From Thermoplasmata archaeon (GTDB lineage Archaea; Thermoplasmatota; Thermoplasmata; Lutacidiplasmatales; UBA184), in assembly GCA_021844945.1 (NCBI GenBank), contig JAKBSJ010000004.1, forward strand, positions 1 through 64,000: a stretch of 64,000 bases of DNA, in the 5' to 3' direction. The position numbers and the translations under genes were made by a program. Under the pieces are notes generated by a model. It ran no database searches. It had not been told where the DNA came from and saw only the letters and a list, made by a program, of their open reading frames with translations. Shown here in pieces: positions 15,871 to 23,854 of this stretch; position 1 is the first letter of the stretch, and each line of letters starts with the position of its first letter.

Positions 15871-16812
15871 ATGACGGACGTGTCCAAGATCACCGTGCTC
15901 GGAGCGGGAAACATCGGCGGCTCGTTGGCCCAGCGCCTCGCAGAGGCGGAGGTGGCGCGCGAGGTCGCCCTGATCGACATCATCGACGGGCTTCCCCAAG
16001 GCAAGGCCCTGGACATCCAGGAGTCGGCCCCCATCCTCGGCTTTTCCACGAGGGTCTCGGGTACGACCGATCTCTCCGCGATCCGCGGCTCGGACATCGT
16101 CGTGGAGACGGCCGGCATCGCCCGCAAGCCCGGGATGAGCCGGTCCGACCTGCTCGGAGTGAACGCGAAGATCATCCGCACGCACGCCGAAGCCGTGAAG
16201 GCCCAGGCGCCGAACGCGATCGTCCTCGTGGTATCGAACCCGGTGGACGTCATGACACACTATTTCCGGGAGGTTAGCGGCCAGCCGGCGGGACGGGTGT
16301 TCGGTGAGTCCGGCACTCTGGATACCGCCCGGTTCCGTTGGTTCGTCGCCGAAGCGCTGGGGGTCGCTCCCCGGGACGTTACCGGGTTCGTGCTGGGGAC
16401 CCACGGGGACACCATGGTCCCGATCCTCTCGCTGACGAGCGTGAGCGGCGTTCCCCTCTCCCGCCTGCTTCCCGCCGATCGCGTGAGCGCCATCGTCGAC
16501 CGGACGAAGAAGGGCGGTGCGGAGATCGTGAACCTCCTGAAGAGTGGGAGCGCGTACTACGCCCCCTCGGCGAGCCAGGCCGAGCTCGTCACTGCGGTCG
16601 CCCGGAACGAGCACCGGTTGCTACCGGTCACCGCCCGTTTGAACGGAGAGTTCGGAGAGAAAGACGTCACGATCGGCGTCCCGGCGATCCTGGGGCGCAA
16701 CGGCGTCGAGCGGATCGTGGAGATCGAGGTCACCCCGGCCGAACGCGCCGCATTCGCGGATAGCGTGAGGGCCGTCCGGGACGACCTTCGCCTGCTGAGC
16801 TCGACCCCGTAG
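15871..16812 (+). CDS. mdh: Malate dehydrogenase (LDH/MDH family)
   Basis: A 313-residue NAD(P)-dependent malate dehydrogenase. It has the Rossmann motif GAGNIGGSLA near residue 11, an acidic residue ending strand 2 (ALIDI, favouring NAD), AGIARKPGMSR with the substrate-binding arginine, SNPVDVMTHY, the substrate Arg in DTARFR, and the catalytic His in LGTHGDTMVP. The substrate loop and the GESGTLDTARFR stretch, where GMAG is usual, differ slightly from common MDHs. It completes malate-oxaloacetate exchange for the TCA cycle. The start is ATG 15871. Confidence 0.95.
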   Translation: MTDVSKITVLGAGNIGGSLAQRLAEAEVAREVALIDIIDGLPQGKALDIQESAPILGFSTRVSGTTDLSAIRGSDIVVETAGIARKPGMSRSDLLGVNAKIIRTHAEAVKAQAPNAIVLVVSNPVDVMTHYFREVSGQPAGRVFGESGTLDTARFRWFVAEALGVAPRDVTGFVLGTHGDTMVPILSLTSVSGVPLSRLLPADRVSAIVDRTKKGGAEIVNLLKSGSAYYAPSASQAELVTAVARNEHRLLPVTARLNGEFGEKDVTIGVPAILGRNGVERIVEIEVTPAERAAFADSVRAVRDDLRLLSSTP

Positions 16813-16842
16813 GCCGCGGGGGAGGACGGGAGGGATCGGAGC

Positions 16843-17160
16843 GTGGTCGCCACGAGCGCGGAGGCCGGACCGGGTCCGGAGTTCGTGGAGGTCAAGCGAC
16901 GGCTCTCGACCCTCCGGTATGCGACCGACTCGAAGGACCACGCCCACATCACGGTCAAGCCCGAGATTTGCGCGCGATGTCCGCACTCGTTCTGCACGCT
17001 CGCGTGCCCCGCCAAGTGCTACGAGCGTATCGAGGGGAAGCTGGTCTTTCGCTACGAGGACTGCGTGGAATGCGGCGCGTGCGACATTGCCTGCGACCAG
17101 GGGTCGGTCACCTGGACCCTTCCGCGGGGCTCGTTTGGCGTCCGGTATCGCTACGGCTGA
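16843..17160 (+). CDS. fixX: FixX-like ferredoxin
   Basis: A 105-residue ferredoxin-like protein. It has the FixX features: CARCPHSFCTLACPAKCY, then FRYEDCVECGACDIAC with a CxxCxxC cluster motif, ending in GSFGVRYRYG. FixX works with the ETF:quinone oxidoreductase FixC, passing electrons from ETF to quinone. No fixA, B or C gene is in the window, so it stands alone here, 30 bases after mdh on the same strand. It starts with GTG 16843. Confidence 0.85.
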   Translation: MVATSAEAGPGPEFVEVKRRLSTLRYATDSKDHAHITVKPEICARCPHSFCTLACPAKCYERIEGKLVFRYEDCVECGACDIACDQGSVTWTLPRGSFGVRYRYG

Positions 17161-17245
17161 CGCGGGAGCGACGCCGAGAGCGACGCACCGTGCCGTTCCA
17201 CGCCTAGCTTAAAGCGTTGCGACAAGGGTTTGGCGGCCGACGTCC

Positions 17246-19333
17246 GTGAGCTCGCACGAAACCGGCGATCCCCAGGCACTCCCCTCCCTCTTCCCGTACC
17301 GACTCCGCTCCGGCCAGGAGGCTGTCGTCGCGGCCGTCACGCGGGCCACCGAGTGTGGGGGCTCGGTCCTCGTCCAAGCCGCGACGGGTTCGGGCAAGAC
17401 GGTCGCGACGCTCGCCCCCTTGCTCGAGCACGCCCTAGCGGCCCACCACACGATCGTCTACCTCGTGCGCACCCACTCGCAGGAGGTCCAGGTCCTCAAC
17501 GAGGCGCGGGCGATTTCGCACCGCATGAGCGAACCGCCGCTCGTCCTCGGACTCTCGGGTCGCGCGAAACGCTGCCTCCTTCTGGAAAACGTCGCCGAGG
17601 TCAAGGGAGCGACTGCCGAGGAGCACGGTCAACTCTGCGCCGACCGAAAGCGCGCGACCGAGAAGATGTTCAGCGAGGGGGTCAACGTCGAGACGCCTCC
17701 CGAGCTTCCCGAGGGCGGCGTGGTCGATCTGGTCGACCTCGACGGATGCGCCTACTATGCGCGGGTGCTCCAGACGGACGTCGAAACGTTTTCGGACCGG
17801 ATGCGCACGAAGCTTCCCACTCCCCCCGAGTTCGACCGGATTTGCGCCGAGGAGAACCTGTGCCCGTACGAGCTCACGAAGCGCATGCTCCCTAAGGCGC
17901 GCATCGTCACCGCTCCGTACGCCTTTTTCTTCCACCCGCACGTCCGCCGATCCCTTTTGCGCTGGCTCAACGTTGGACCGTCGCAGATCGATCTCGTCAT
18001 CGACGAGGCTCACCAGTTGCCCGAGTACCTGCGCGAACTGACCAGCGTCGCGCTGCCTCAGTCATCGGTCCGGCACGCCCGGCACGAGCTCGAGGAGCGG
18101 GGCGACTTCCAGCTCCCGGACGGACCGAGCGCGACGCGCTTCTTCGACATCGTCCATGCCGCGATCGAAGAGATCCTTCGGTCGATCGTCCGGGAGGACG
18201 ACGCGATCCTCCCCCCGAACCTTCTCGAGGAGGTACTGCTGACGAGCCTGGGGGGGACTTCGCACCGGCTCGACACGTGGCTTGGCGCGCTGGCGACCTG
18301 GGGAGAGAACCTCAAGGAGGAGCGCCGACGGGAGCGTCGTCTTCCGCGCTCCTGGGTCCACACGGTCGCCCTGACCCTGCTCTCCTGGCCCCAGCTCGAC
18401 GGCCCGGGGTACGCGAAGGTCGCGATCCGGTCGCCCCGACCGGGACTGGAGGCGTTCAGCCTCGACGCGTCCGAGTCCGCGAGCCCGATCGGCGAGTGCC
18501 ATCTCTCCGTCCACATGTCCGGCACCCTGAGCCCGGTCGACGAGTATCGCCAATCGCTCGGCCTCGACCCCACGACGTTCGCCGTGGAGGTGCCCTCGCA
18601 ATTCCCTCCTTCCCACGTCCGTTACCTCTACGACCCGAGCGTGACGACTCAGTTCGAAGCGCTGCACGCGAACCCGGAGGCGATCGCGCATCTCGCCGAC
18701 CGCATCGGCTTCGTGCTCCAGAGCCTTCCGGTGAAGACCGCGGTGATCTTTCCCAGCTTCGACCTCATGGACCGGGTTCTGCGCGCCGGGCTCCAATACA
18801 GCCTCCCCGCGAACTCCGTACGCGAGCACCCTCAGGTCAGTCCGGGCGACTTGTGGCGGTCGATCGACGGATTCAAGAGGGAGCCCGGGACCGGCGTCAT
18901 CCTCGGGGTCGCCGGGGGTCGGATCGCCGAAGGGATTGACTTCCCCGACCAGGACCTCGAGGCCGTAGTGATCGTCGGCATCCCGTACCCCCGTCCGACC
19001 GCCCGACGAGACGCGCTGCGGCGGTACATGGACGAGCGGTACGGGAACGGCTGGAGCTCCGCGTTCGAGGCGCCCGCCCGTCGAACGATCGTGCAGGCGA
19101 TCGGTCGGATGATCCGCAGCGAGAACGACCGCGGCATCGCGATCATCATGGACCGGCGCGCGGTATCGTTCGGCAGCGTCCTCCCCGGACTAGCCCCCTT
19201 GGGGGACCTCGCCGCGACCGCCCGGGCGTTCTACGGGCGTCGGACGCGCTGGAGCTCGCCGCCTCCCGCGTCGCCCCGCGGATCCGTGGGCTCGGTGGCC
19301 GGATCCGACACGGACGGTCACGGCCAAGCATAA
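17246..19333 (+). CDS. XPD/Rad3-family Fe-S DNA helicase
   Basis: A 695-residue superfamily 2 helicase of the XPD/DinG group. The N-terminus has a Q-like motif and Walker A ATGSGKT near residue 46. Four spaced cysteines (about 108, 129, 165, 208) are candidates for the 4Fe-4S domain. Walker B is the DEAH box in LVIDEAHQL near residue 250. C-terminal motifs include GVAGGRIAEGIDF and QAIGRMIRSENDRG (motif VI). It is expected to unwind DNA 5' to 3' for repair. It starts with GTG 17246, after the TATA-like GCTTAAAG at 17207. It is longer than many archaeal XPDs and more divergent in the Fe-S region, so DinG-like function is possible. Confidence 0.9.
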   Translation: MSSHETGDPQALPSLFPYRLRSGQEAVVAAVTRATECGGSVLVQAATGSGKTVATLAPLLEHALAAHHTIVYLVRTHSQEVQVLNEARAISHRMSEPPLVLGLSGRAKRCLLLENVAEVKGATAEEHGQLCADRKRATEKMFSEGVNVETPPELPEGGVVDLVDLDGCAYYARVLQTDVETFSDRMRTKLPTPPEFDRICAEENLCPYELTKRMLPKARIVTAPYAFFFHPHVRRSLLRWLNVGPSQIDLVIDEAHQLPEYLRELTSVALPQSSVRHARHELEERGDFQLPDGPSATRFFDIVHAAIEEILRSIVREDDAILPPNLLEEVLLTSLGGTSHRLDTWLGALATWGENLKEERRRERRLPRSWVHTVALTLLSWPQLDGPGYAKVAIRSPRPGLEAFSLDASESASPIGECHLSVHMSGTLSPVDEYRQSLGLDPTTFAVEVPSQFPPSHVRYLYDPSVTTQFEALHANPEAIAHLADRIGFVLQSLPVKTAVIFPSFDLMDRVLRAGLQYSLPANSVREHPQVSPGDLWRSIDGFKREPGTGVILGVAGGRIAEGIDFPDQDLEAVVIVGIPYPRPTARRDALRRYMDERYGNGWSSAFEAPARRTIVQAIGRMIRSENDRGIAIIMDRRAVSFGSVLPGLAPLGDLAATARAFYGRRTRWSSPPPASPRGSVGSVAGSDTDGHGQA

Positions 19334-19336
19334 AAT
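19329..19336 (+). promoter_or_regulatory. TATA box of the heptose operon
   Basis: CATAAAAT overlaps the stop of the helicase gene and its centre lies 26 nt before the GTG at 19358. This predicts a leaderless transcript for the three-gene heptose/CBS-ParB operon, independent of the helicase. Confidence 0.65.
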
Positions 19337-19357
19337 CTGCCGAGCCGTCGGCCGTAC

Positions 19358-20335
19358 GTGATCATCACGCGCACCCCTCTGCGGATCAGCTTCGCCGGCG
19401 GGGGCACGGACCTCGCGTCCTACTACCGGGCCCATGGGGGGGGCGCGGTCACGAGCGCCGCCATCGACCGGTACATCCATATCCTAGTGTCGAAGAAGTT
19501 CGACCCCGCGATCCGGGTCGCGTACTCGAGGACCGAGAACGTCGACCACATCGACCAGCTCCAGCACGAGCTCTTCCGGGAGTCCATGCGGGTCACGGGC
19601 GTGACCGGCGGCGTCGAGATCCACACGGTCGCGGACATTCCGGGAGAAGGGACCGGGCTCGGCTCTTCTTCGAGCCTGATCGTGGGACTCCTCCAGGCCC
19701 TCTATGCGTACCGGGGAATCCTGAAGGATCCGGCCGAGCTTGCGGCCGAAGCGGCGTCGATCGAGATCGACCGTCTCGGCGGCAGCCTCGGGAAGCAGGA
19801 CCATTACATCGCCGCATTCGGCGGCGTCCAGTACTTCGAGTTCCATGCCGACGAATCGGTCCGCGCCTCCCCGATCCCGATCGTGCCCGCGGCCCGGGAA
19901 GCTCTCGGCGACCACCTCTCGCTCTTCTACACCGGCCAGACGCGCCGCGCCGGTGGACTGCTGGAGAGCCAGAGCGCGCGGACGCGTCAGAACGTGCCGG
20001 CGCTCGACCGCATGAAGGCGCTCGCGAAGGAGGCCCGCGAAGCGATCCTACGCTCCGACTTCCGAGCGCTCGGAGCAGTCTTGGACGAAGGGTGGTCCCT
20101 CAAGCGGGGCCTCACGACGGGGATCTCAAGCTCGACGATCGACGGATGGTACGCGAGGGCGAAGGAGGCGGGCGCCTGGGGCGGCAAGATCGCGGGGGCC
20201 GGCGGAGGCGGCTTCCTACTGCTCGCCCACCCCCCGAGCGCGACCCGTCAGATAGAAGAGGCGCTCGCGCCCATGCCCCGCACACCGGTCCGGATCTCGG
20301 CCGAGGGATCGCGGATCCTGTTCGTAGGACGATGA
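19358..20335 (+). CDS. hddA: D-glycero-D-manno-heptose 7-phosphate kinase-like GHMP kinase
   Basis: A 325-residue GHMP-fold sugar kinase. It opens with ITRTPLRISFAGGGTD, typical of the HddA (COG2605) group, has the phosphate-binding motif GTGLGSSSSL near residue 104, and GGKIAGAGGGGFLLL near 275. The family phosphorylates heptose 7-phosphate at C1 on the way to nucleotide-activated heptose. The next gene is a heptose isomerase, which supports this. It starts at GTG 19358 and ends as ATGA with gmhA. In an archaeon the product may feed glycans of S-layer proteins or lipids; the exact sugar is not proven. Confidence 0.88.
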   Translation: MIITRTPLRISFAGGGTDLASYYRAHGGGAVTSAAIDRYIHILVSKKFDPAIRVAYSRTENVDHIDQLQHELFRESMRVTGVTGGVEIHTVADIPGEGTGLGSSSSLIVGLLQALYAYRGILKDPAELAAEAASIEIDRLGGSLGKQDHYIAAFGGVQYFEFHADESVRASPIPIVPAAREALGDHLSLFYTGQTRRAGGLLESQSARTRQNVPALDRMKALAKEAREAILRSDFRALGAVLDEGWSLKRGLTTGISSSTIDGWYARAKEAGAWGGKIAGAGGGGFLLLAHPPSATRQIEEALAPMPRTPVRISAEGSRILFVGR

Positions 20336-20925
20336 CCGCAAAACCCGACCTTCCCCGATACGTCCACCGTTACCTCGGGGAGATCCGCGCCGCCCTGCAG
20401 GACGAGTACATCCAAGATGGGATCGCCCGGGTCGCCGAGGAGCTCCTCCGCGCCCGCACCGAGGGGCGAACGATCTTCTTCTTCGGCAACGGGGGCAGCG
20501 CCGCGACCGCGAGCCACATGGCCCAAGACCTCGCCAAGCTGACGATCGTCGCCGACCGGGTCCGCTTCCGTACGCACTCCCTGTCGGACCACATGCCGCT
20601 CATCCTCGCATGGGCGAACGACGCGAACTTCAGCGAGATCTACGCCGAGCAGATCAAGGGGCAGGGCCGCCCGGGCGATGTCGCCATCGGAATCAGCGGA
20701 AGCGGAAACTCCCCGAATGTGCTCCGCGCGCTCGAAGAGGCGCGCCGGCTCGGCATGCGGACCGTCGGCCTCATCGGGACCGGCGGGGGCAAGATGAAAG
20801 CGCTGTGCGATGTCTCGGTCGTCGTCCCCTCGAGCAACATGCAGCACATCGAGGACCTCCACCACATCATGCTCCATCTCCTCGCCGCGTACCTTCGGGA
20901 CGAGGCCCCTCCCCCCGCCGTATGA
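20332..20925 (+). CDS. gmhA: Sedoheptulose 7-phosphate isomerase
   Basis: A 197-residue SIS-domain isomerase. IFFFGNGGSAATASHMAQDL near residue 48 is the GmhA phosphosugar-binding signature, and GISGSGNSPNVLRA near 120 is the second SIS loop. HIEDLHHIMLHLL near the end carries the conserved catalytic Glu/His region of GmhA. It converts sedoheptulose 7-phosphate to D-glycero-heptose 7-phosphate, the substrate for the preceding kinase. It overlaps both neighbours by ATGA. Confidence 0.92.
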   Translation: MTAKPDLPRYVHRYLGEIRAALQDEYIQDGIARVAEELLRARTEGRTIFFFGNGGSAATASHMAQDLAKLTIVADRVRFRTHSLSDHMPLILAWANDANFSEIYAEQIKGQGRPGDVAIGISGSGNSPNVLRALEEARRLGMRTVGLIGTGGGKMKALCDVSVVVPSSNMQHIEDLHHIMLHLLAAYLRDEAPPPAV

Positions 20926-21770
20926 GCCCGGTCCAGGTCCGGGATTACATGATCCTGGCCGTGGAGCACGTGGCCGATTCGACGCCAATCGGCGAGGCGA
21001 TCGAGCGAGTGTTGCAGAGCCGCCACCACGGCTTCCCGGTGACCGACACGAACGGGCGGCTCGTAGGGTTCGTGAGCACGAAGGAGCTCCTGCGCGCGCG
21101 CCACCGGGCCGAAGAACCGCTCCGTGCGATCCTGCGGCCCGGTACCTACACGGCGAGCCCCGAGACCGCCCTCGATGACGCCGCACGCGTGATGTTCCGC
21201 TACGGATTGCGCGATCTGCCGATCGTCGACGCCCACGGCCGCCTGTGCGGGATCCTGTCGAACCTCGACATCGTCCGTTCCCACTTCGAGCGTGCGACCC
21301 CGGCCAAGGCGGACACGCTCAAACAACTCCTGAGCGAGCGCTACGGGCTGCGGTTCAGCTACCACCGGGGGAGCGTGCCGCTCGCACGGTTGAGCCCGAC
21401 GCAGTGGAAGGTCTTCGAGGACGAGCTCGAGGGCCGCCGCTACGAGCTCGAGCGGGGATTCGCCGAGCCGCTCTTGGTGCTCGAGAAGGGGGCGAAGTGG
21501 ATCCTCATCGACGGACACCATCGCGCCCTCGCGGCGCGCGAGATGGGCCTCACGCAGCTCCAGGCATTCATCCTCTCGAGCGAAGAGCCCGAGAAGTTCT
21601 CCCATTTCGAAACCGGGCTCGAGCGCACCGCGCGCGAACATCACCTGACGGGGCTCGAGGACATCGAGATCGACCGCGCGGCGCACCACCCTCTCGTCGA
21701 GGTCACCACCCAGCTCCTGCGCCGCGTCGACGGGATCGAAGCGACGCGCGTGTCGGAGGCGGACGAGTAG
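20922..21770 (+). CDS. CBS-pair and ParB-like domain protein
   Basis: A 282-residue fusion. Residues 1-125 form two CBS motifs that bind adenine nucleotides in other proteins. The rest is a ParB/sulfiredoxin-like domain with VPLARLSPTQWK, then LLVLEKGAKWILIDGHHRALAAREMG (shown in two parts: the strand ending LVLEKG and the loop DGHHRALAA), the superfamily hallmark. Related archaeal ParB-like proteins include the ADP-dependent serine kinase SerK, so a nucleotide-dependent kinase is more likely than chromosome partitioning. It is coupled to gmhA by ATGA, hinting at a role, or at energy sensing, in the same sugar pathway. Confidence 0.75.
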   Translation: MSPVQVRDYMILAVEHVADSTPIGEAIERVLQSRHHGFPVTDTNGRLVGFVSTKELLRARHRAEEPLRAILRPGTYTASPETALDDAARVMFRYGLRDLPIVDAHGRLCGILSNLDIVRSHFERATPAKADTLKQLLSERYGLRFSYHRGSVPLARLSPTQWKVFEDELEGRRYELERGFAEPLLVLEKGAKWILIDGHHRALAAREMGLTQLQAFILSSEEPEKFSHFETGLERTAREHHLTGLEDIEIDRAAHHPLVEVTTQLLRRVDGIEATRVSEADE

Positions 21771-21844
21771 TCGCGGTCGTCGGGCGGGATTCATACACTA
21801 TCGATATCAACCGCCCTCCGGTCGAACGCGCGCCGGAGTGCCCC

Positions 21845-22903
21845 GTGAGACCGCGAAGACGGTGGAATACCTCCCGGCTGGCCCGGGCCTCCCTTGCGTT
21901 GCTCGTGGCCGGGGGGCTGCTGCTGACCGTTACGCTCGTCACGCCGATCGCGCTACCCCTGTCGGTGGAGGTCGGCGACCCGGTCGGGTTCGCGCACACG
22001 ACGCCGACTTCGGCTCCGGCCCCGACCACGGTGCTCGTCCAAATGACCGATGCGCCGGCGTTCGTTCCCAACTCGATTTCGGTGGACGCGGGCAGCAACG
22101 TCACCTTCGACCTTCAGAACGTGGGGAACTACACGCACACCTTCACGCTGCTTCGGCAGGCCAACGTGACGCTCAGCCCCTCGCTCACGCCCGACCAGCT
22201 GAACGCCTACCTGCGTGAGAACGGGTCGGCGATCAACGAGTCCGTGGCTCCGGGAGGGACTGCTTCGGTCACGTACAACGTCCCCTTGACCACCTACTCG
22301 ATGACGTTCGAATACGTCAGCGTCGTGGCCTACCAGTTTCAGGCCGGGATGCACGGAACGCTGTCGGTGATACCGACGATCGGAGGGAACGCGACGCTCT
22401 CGGACAACACGACGAACGCGCTGAGCTTCGTGCCCGACGTGCTCGAGCTCAACACGACCGGGATCCACTTCCCCATCAACGTCACGATCACGCTCACGAA
22501 CCTGGGCTCTCTCGAGCACACCTGGTCCTTGGTTCCCCAGCCGGGCGTAACCATCACGCCGACGAACTTCACGGCCTACTTTGGGGCCCACCCCGCGCTC
22601 GCGAACATCACGGTGACACCGTCGGGGGGCTCGGGGTCGTTCCTGATGGACGGACCGGGTGTGTACATGTACATCTGCGAGGAGCCCGGCCATTTCGCGT
22701 CGGGCATGTACGGTTACTTGTACGTCGGCGTTGCGCCCCCGCCCCCCTCGGCGGTCTCCACCACAATCGTGTACGCGTGGGTGCTGGCCGTGGCGTTGGG
22801 AATCGTCGGAATCGGCGTAGTGCTCTCGTTCGTCGTCTCCTACACCGGCCGATTCCCGAAGCCGCCCGCCGGTGGCGCACCCCCCGAGGGCGGTCACTAC
22901 TGA
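21845..22903 (+). CDS. Membrane-anchored two-domain cupredoxin
   Basis: A 352-residue exported protein. It has a basic N-terminus with a membrane helix (about 15-38), two cupredoxin domains (about 55-180 and 185-300), and a C-terminal helix (about 310-335) with a Pro/Gly-rich tail. The second domain keeps the type 1 copper set: a His in LEHTW, and Cys278, His283 and Met288 in the loop CEEPGHFASGM. The first domain keeps a His in THTF and a GMHG end but has no Cys at the matching site. It is likely an electron carrier on the outer face for the oxidase nearby. It starts at GTG 21845; a small hairpin lies just before it. Confidence 0.85.
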   Translation: MRPRRRWNTSRLARASLALLVAGGLLLTVTLVTPIALPLSVEVGDPVGFAHTTPTSAPAPTTVLVQMTDAPAFVPNSISVDAGSNVTFDLQNVGNYTHTFTLLRQANVTLSPSLTPDQLNAYLRENGSAINESVAPGGTASVTYNVPLTTYSMTFEYVSVVAYQFQAGMHGTLSVIPTIGGNATLSDNTTNALSFVPDVLELNTTGIHFPINVTITLTNLGSLEHTWSLVPQPGVTITPTNFTAYFGAHPALANITVTPSGGSGSFLMDGPGVYMYICEEPGHFASGMYGYLYVGVAPPPPSAVSTTIVYAWVLAVALGIVGIGVVLSFVVSYTGRFPKPPAGGAPPEGGHY

Positions 22904-23044
22904 ACGATCCGCCCTGCCCGCCGGCGGGGCGAGGCGGTTCCATGGATCACACGGCCCGCCGCTCGTCCTGTCAGCGCCTCGTTGTTCCGTAGGGAGTGCG
23001 AGAACACGTTCGAGCTGCCCTCAAACGAGGCCGCGCGGCGGTTC

Positions 23045-23506
23045 TTAGAGTACGTCGACGAACGAGCGCATCGCAGCGTGGCCCTGTCCGCAGAACTCCG
23101 TACAGAAGATCTCGTAGGTCGTGCCGGGCGCCACGTTCGGGATCTGGAAGGCGACGCGGTTGGTGCGGCCCGGGAGAGCGTTGGTCTGCACGCCGAGGCC
23201 GGGAATGTAGAGCGAGTGGTCGACATCAAGGCTCGTGACGTTCAGCTGCACGACCGTCCCCGGTAAGACCCATAACTCTCCGCCGGAGACGGTGTTCGTT
23301 GTCGCGTCGAAGTTTGAGGTGTAGCAAGTCTGGTTCGAATAGCAGAACGTCCAGGACCACTGCTGGGCCCGCACGACCACGTACTCCGCGGGATCCGATG
23401 GAAGGGCGTCGACCTTGTAGAGCACGAACGTCGACCACACGGCGATGCCCGTGAGAATCGCAACGACCGCGAGCGTCCAGGCGACCTCGAGCTTGCGACT
23501 AACCAT
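23045..23506 (-). CDS. coxB: Cytochrome c oxidase subunit II, C-terminal part (TM2 and CuA domain)
   Basis: A 153-residue protein. One membrane helix (about 8-30) starts with KLEVAWTL, which is normally the second helix of subunit II. The cupredoxin domain follows, with all CuA ligands: His97, Cys135, Glu137, Cys139, His143 and Met146 (CTEFCGQGHAAM). The first helix of subunit II is missing here and is encoded by the overlapping gene just upstream. The ATG overlaps that gene's stop by 8 bases (ATGGTTAG), allowing coupled translation. It receives electrons from a cupredoxin or cytochrome and passes them to CoxA, encoded 8 kb away. Confidence 0.92.
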   Translation of the reverse strand: MVSRKLEVAWTLAVVAILTGIAVWSTFVLYKVDALPSDPAEYVVVRAQQWSWTFCYSNQTCYTSNFDATTNTVSGGELWVLPGTVVQLNVTSLDVDHSLYIPGLGVQTNALPGRTNRVAFQIPNVAPGTTYEIFCTEFCGQGHAAMRSFVDVL

Positions 23507-23720
23507 ACCGCCGCCCCTTGGTGGCCGGGTCTCGGAACTTGATCAGGGCGTACGCGAGGAACGCGAACGTGATGACCGCCCCCCCGGTCGCGATCCCGGT
23601 GATCACCCAGATGATCTCGGACTGCATCGAGAGATTCGTCGCAGCTGGGAGAACTCGCGCCGCGGCCCAAGGAAGGGCACCGGCGAGCGCGAACGGCGAA
23701 ACGCGCGATGCACGTACCAC
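23499..23720 (-). CDS. Cytochrome c oxidase subunit II, N-terminal part (TM1)
   Basis: A 73-residue membrane protein. A leader-like hydrophobic stretch (about 8-25) is followed by one strong helix (about 36-60, IIWVITGIATGGAV then FAFLAYALIKF) and ends in RDPATKGRRYG. This is how the first helix and the following loop of subunit II read, and the next gene picks up exactly at the start of helix 2. The GTG start at 23720 lies about 26 bases after a TATA box, so it would be leaderless. Either the subunit is truly two polypeptides or a frameshift (natural or sequencing) separates them. Confidence 0.75.
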   Translation of the reverse strand: MVRASRVSPFALAGALPWAAARVLPAATNLSMQSEIIWVITGIATGGAVITFAFLAYALIKFRDPATKGRRYG

Positions 23721-23740
23721 GGACCGTATCCTAAGGGGCT

Positions 23741-23750
23741 CCTACATATG
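23741..23750 (-). promoter_or_regulatory. TATA box of the split coxB genes
   Basis: Read on the minus strand the sequence is CATATGTAGG, centred about 26 nt before the GTG at 23720. This fits a leaderless archaeal transcript. It faces the cupredoxin promoter at 23823 in the same 134-base divergent gap. Confidence 0.6.
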
Positions 23751-23822
23751 GGCCTCGTACGAACCGCACGGTATCCCCGAGCCCCTCGGAACCTTGGAAG
23801 GGATCCGGTCGGGCTCGAGCCG

Positions 23823-23845
23823 ATACTTACCAAGGCCGCATAATC
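23823..23845 (+). promoter_or_regulatory. Promoter of cupredoxin A (copy 1 of repeated element)
   Basis: ATACTTACCAAGGCCGCATA continues to TAATC at 23845 and starts 32 nt before the GTG start at 23855. The same element, with one change, occurs at the same distance before cupredoxin B. The ATACTTAC part fits a TATA box and implies leaderless mRNA. Confidence 0.65.
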
Positions 23846-23854
23846 GCCCCCTCC

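Noticed and set aside
20922-21770. Plasmid or chromosome partition protein ParB
   Set aside because: There is no ParA gene, no helix-turn-helix region and no parS-like repeats; the CBS pair and sugar-gene context fit a metabolic role better.
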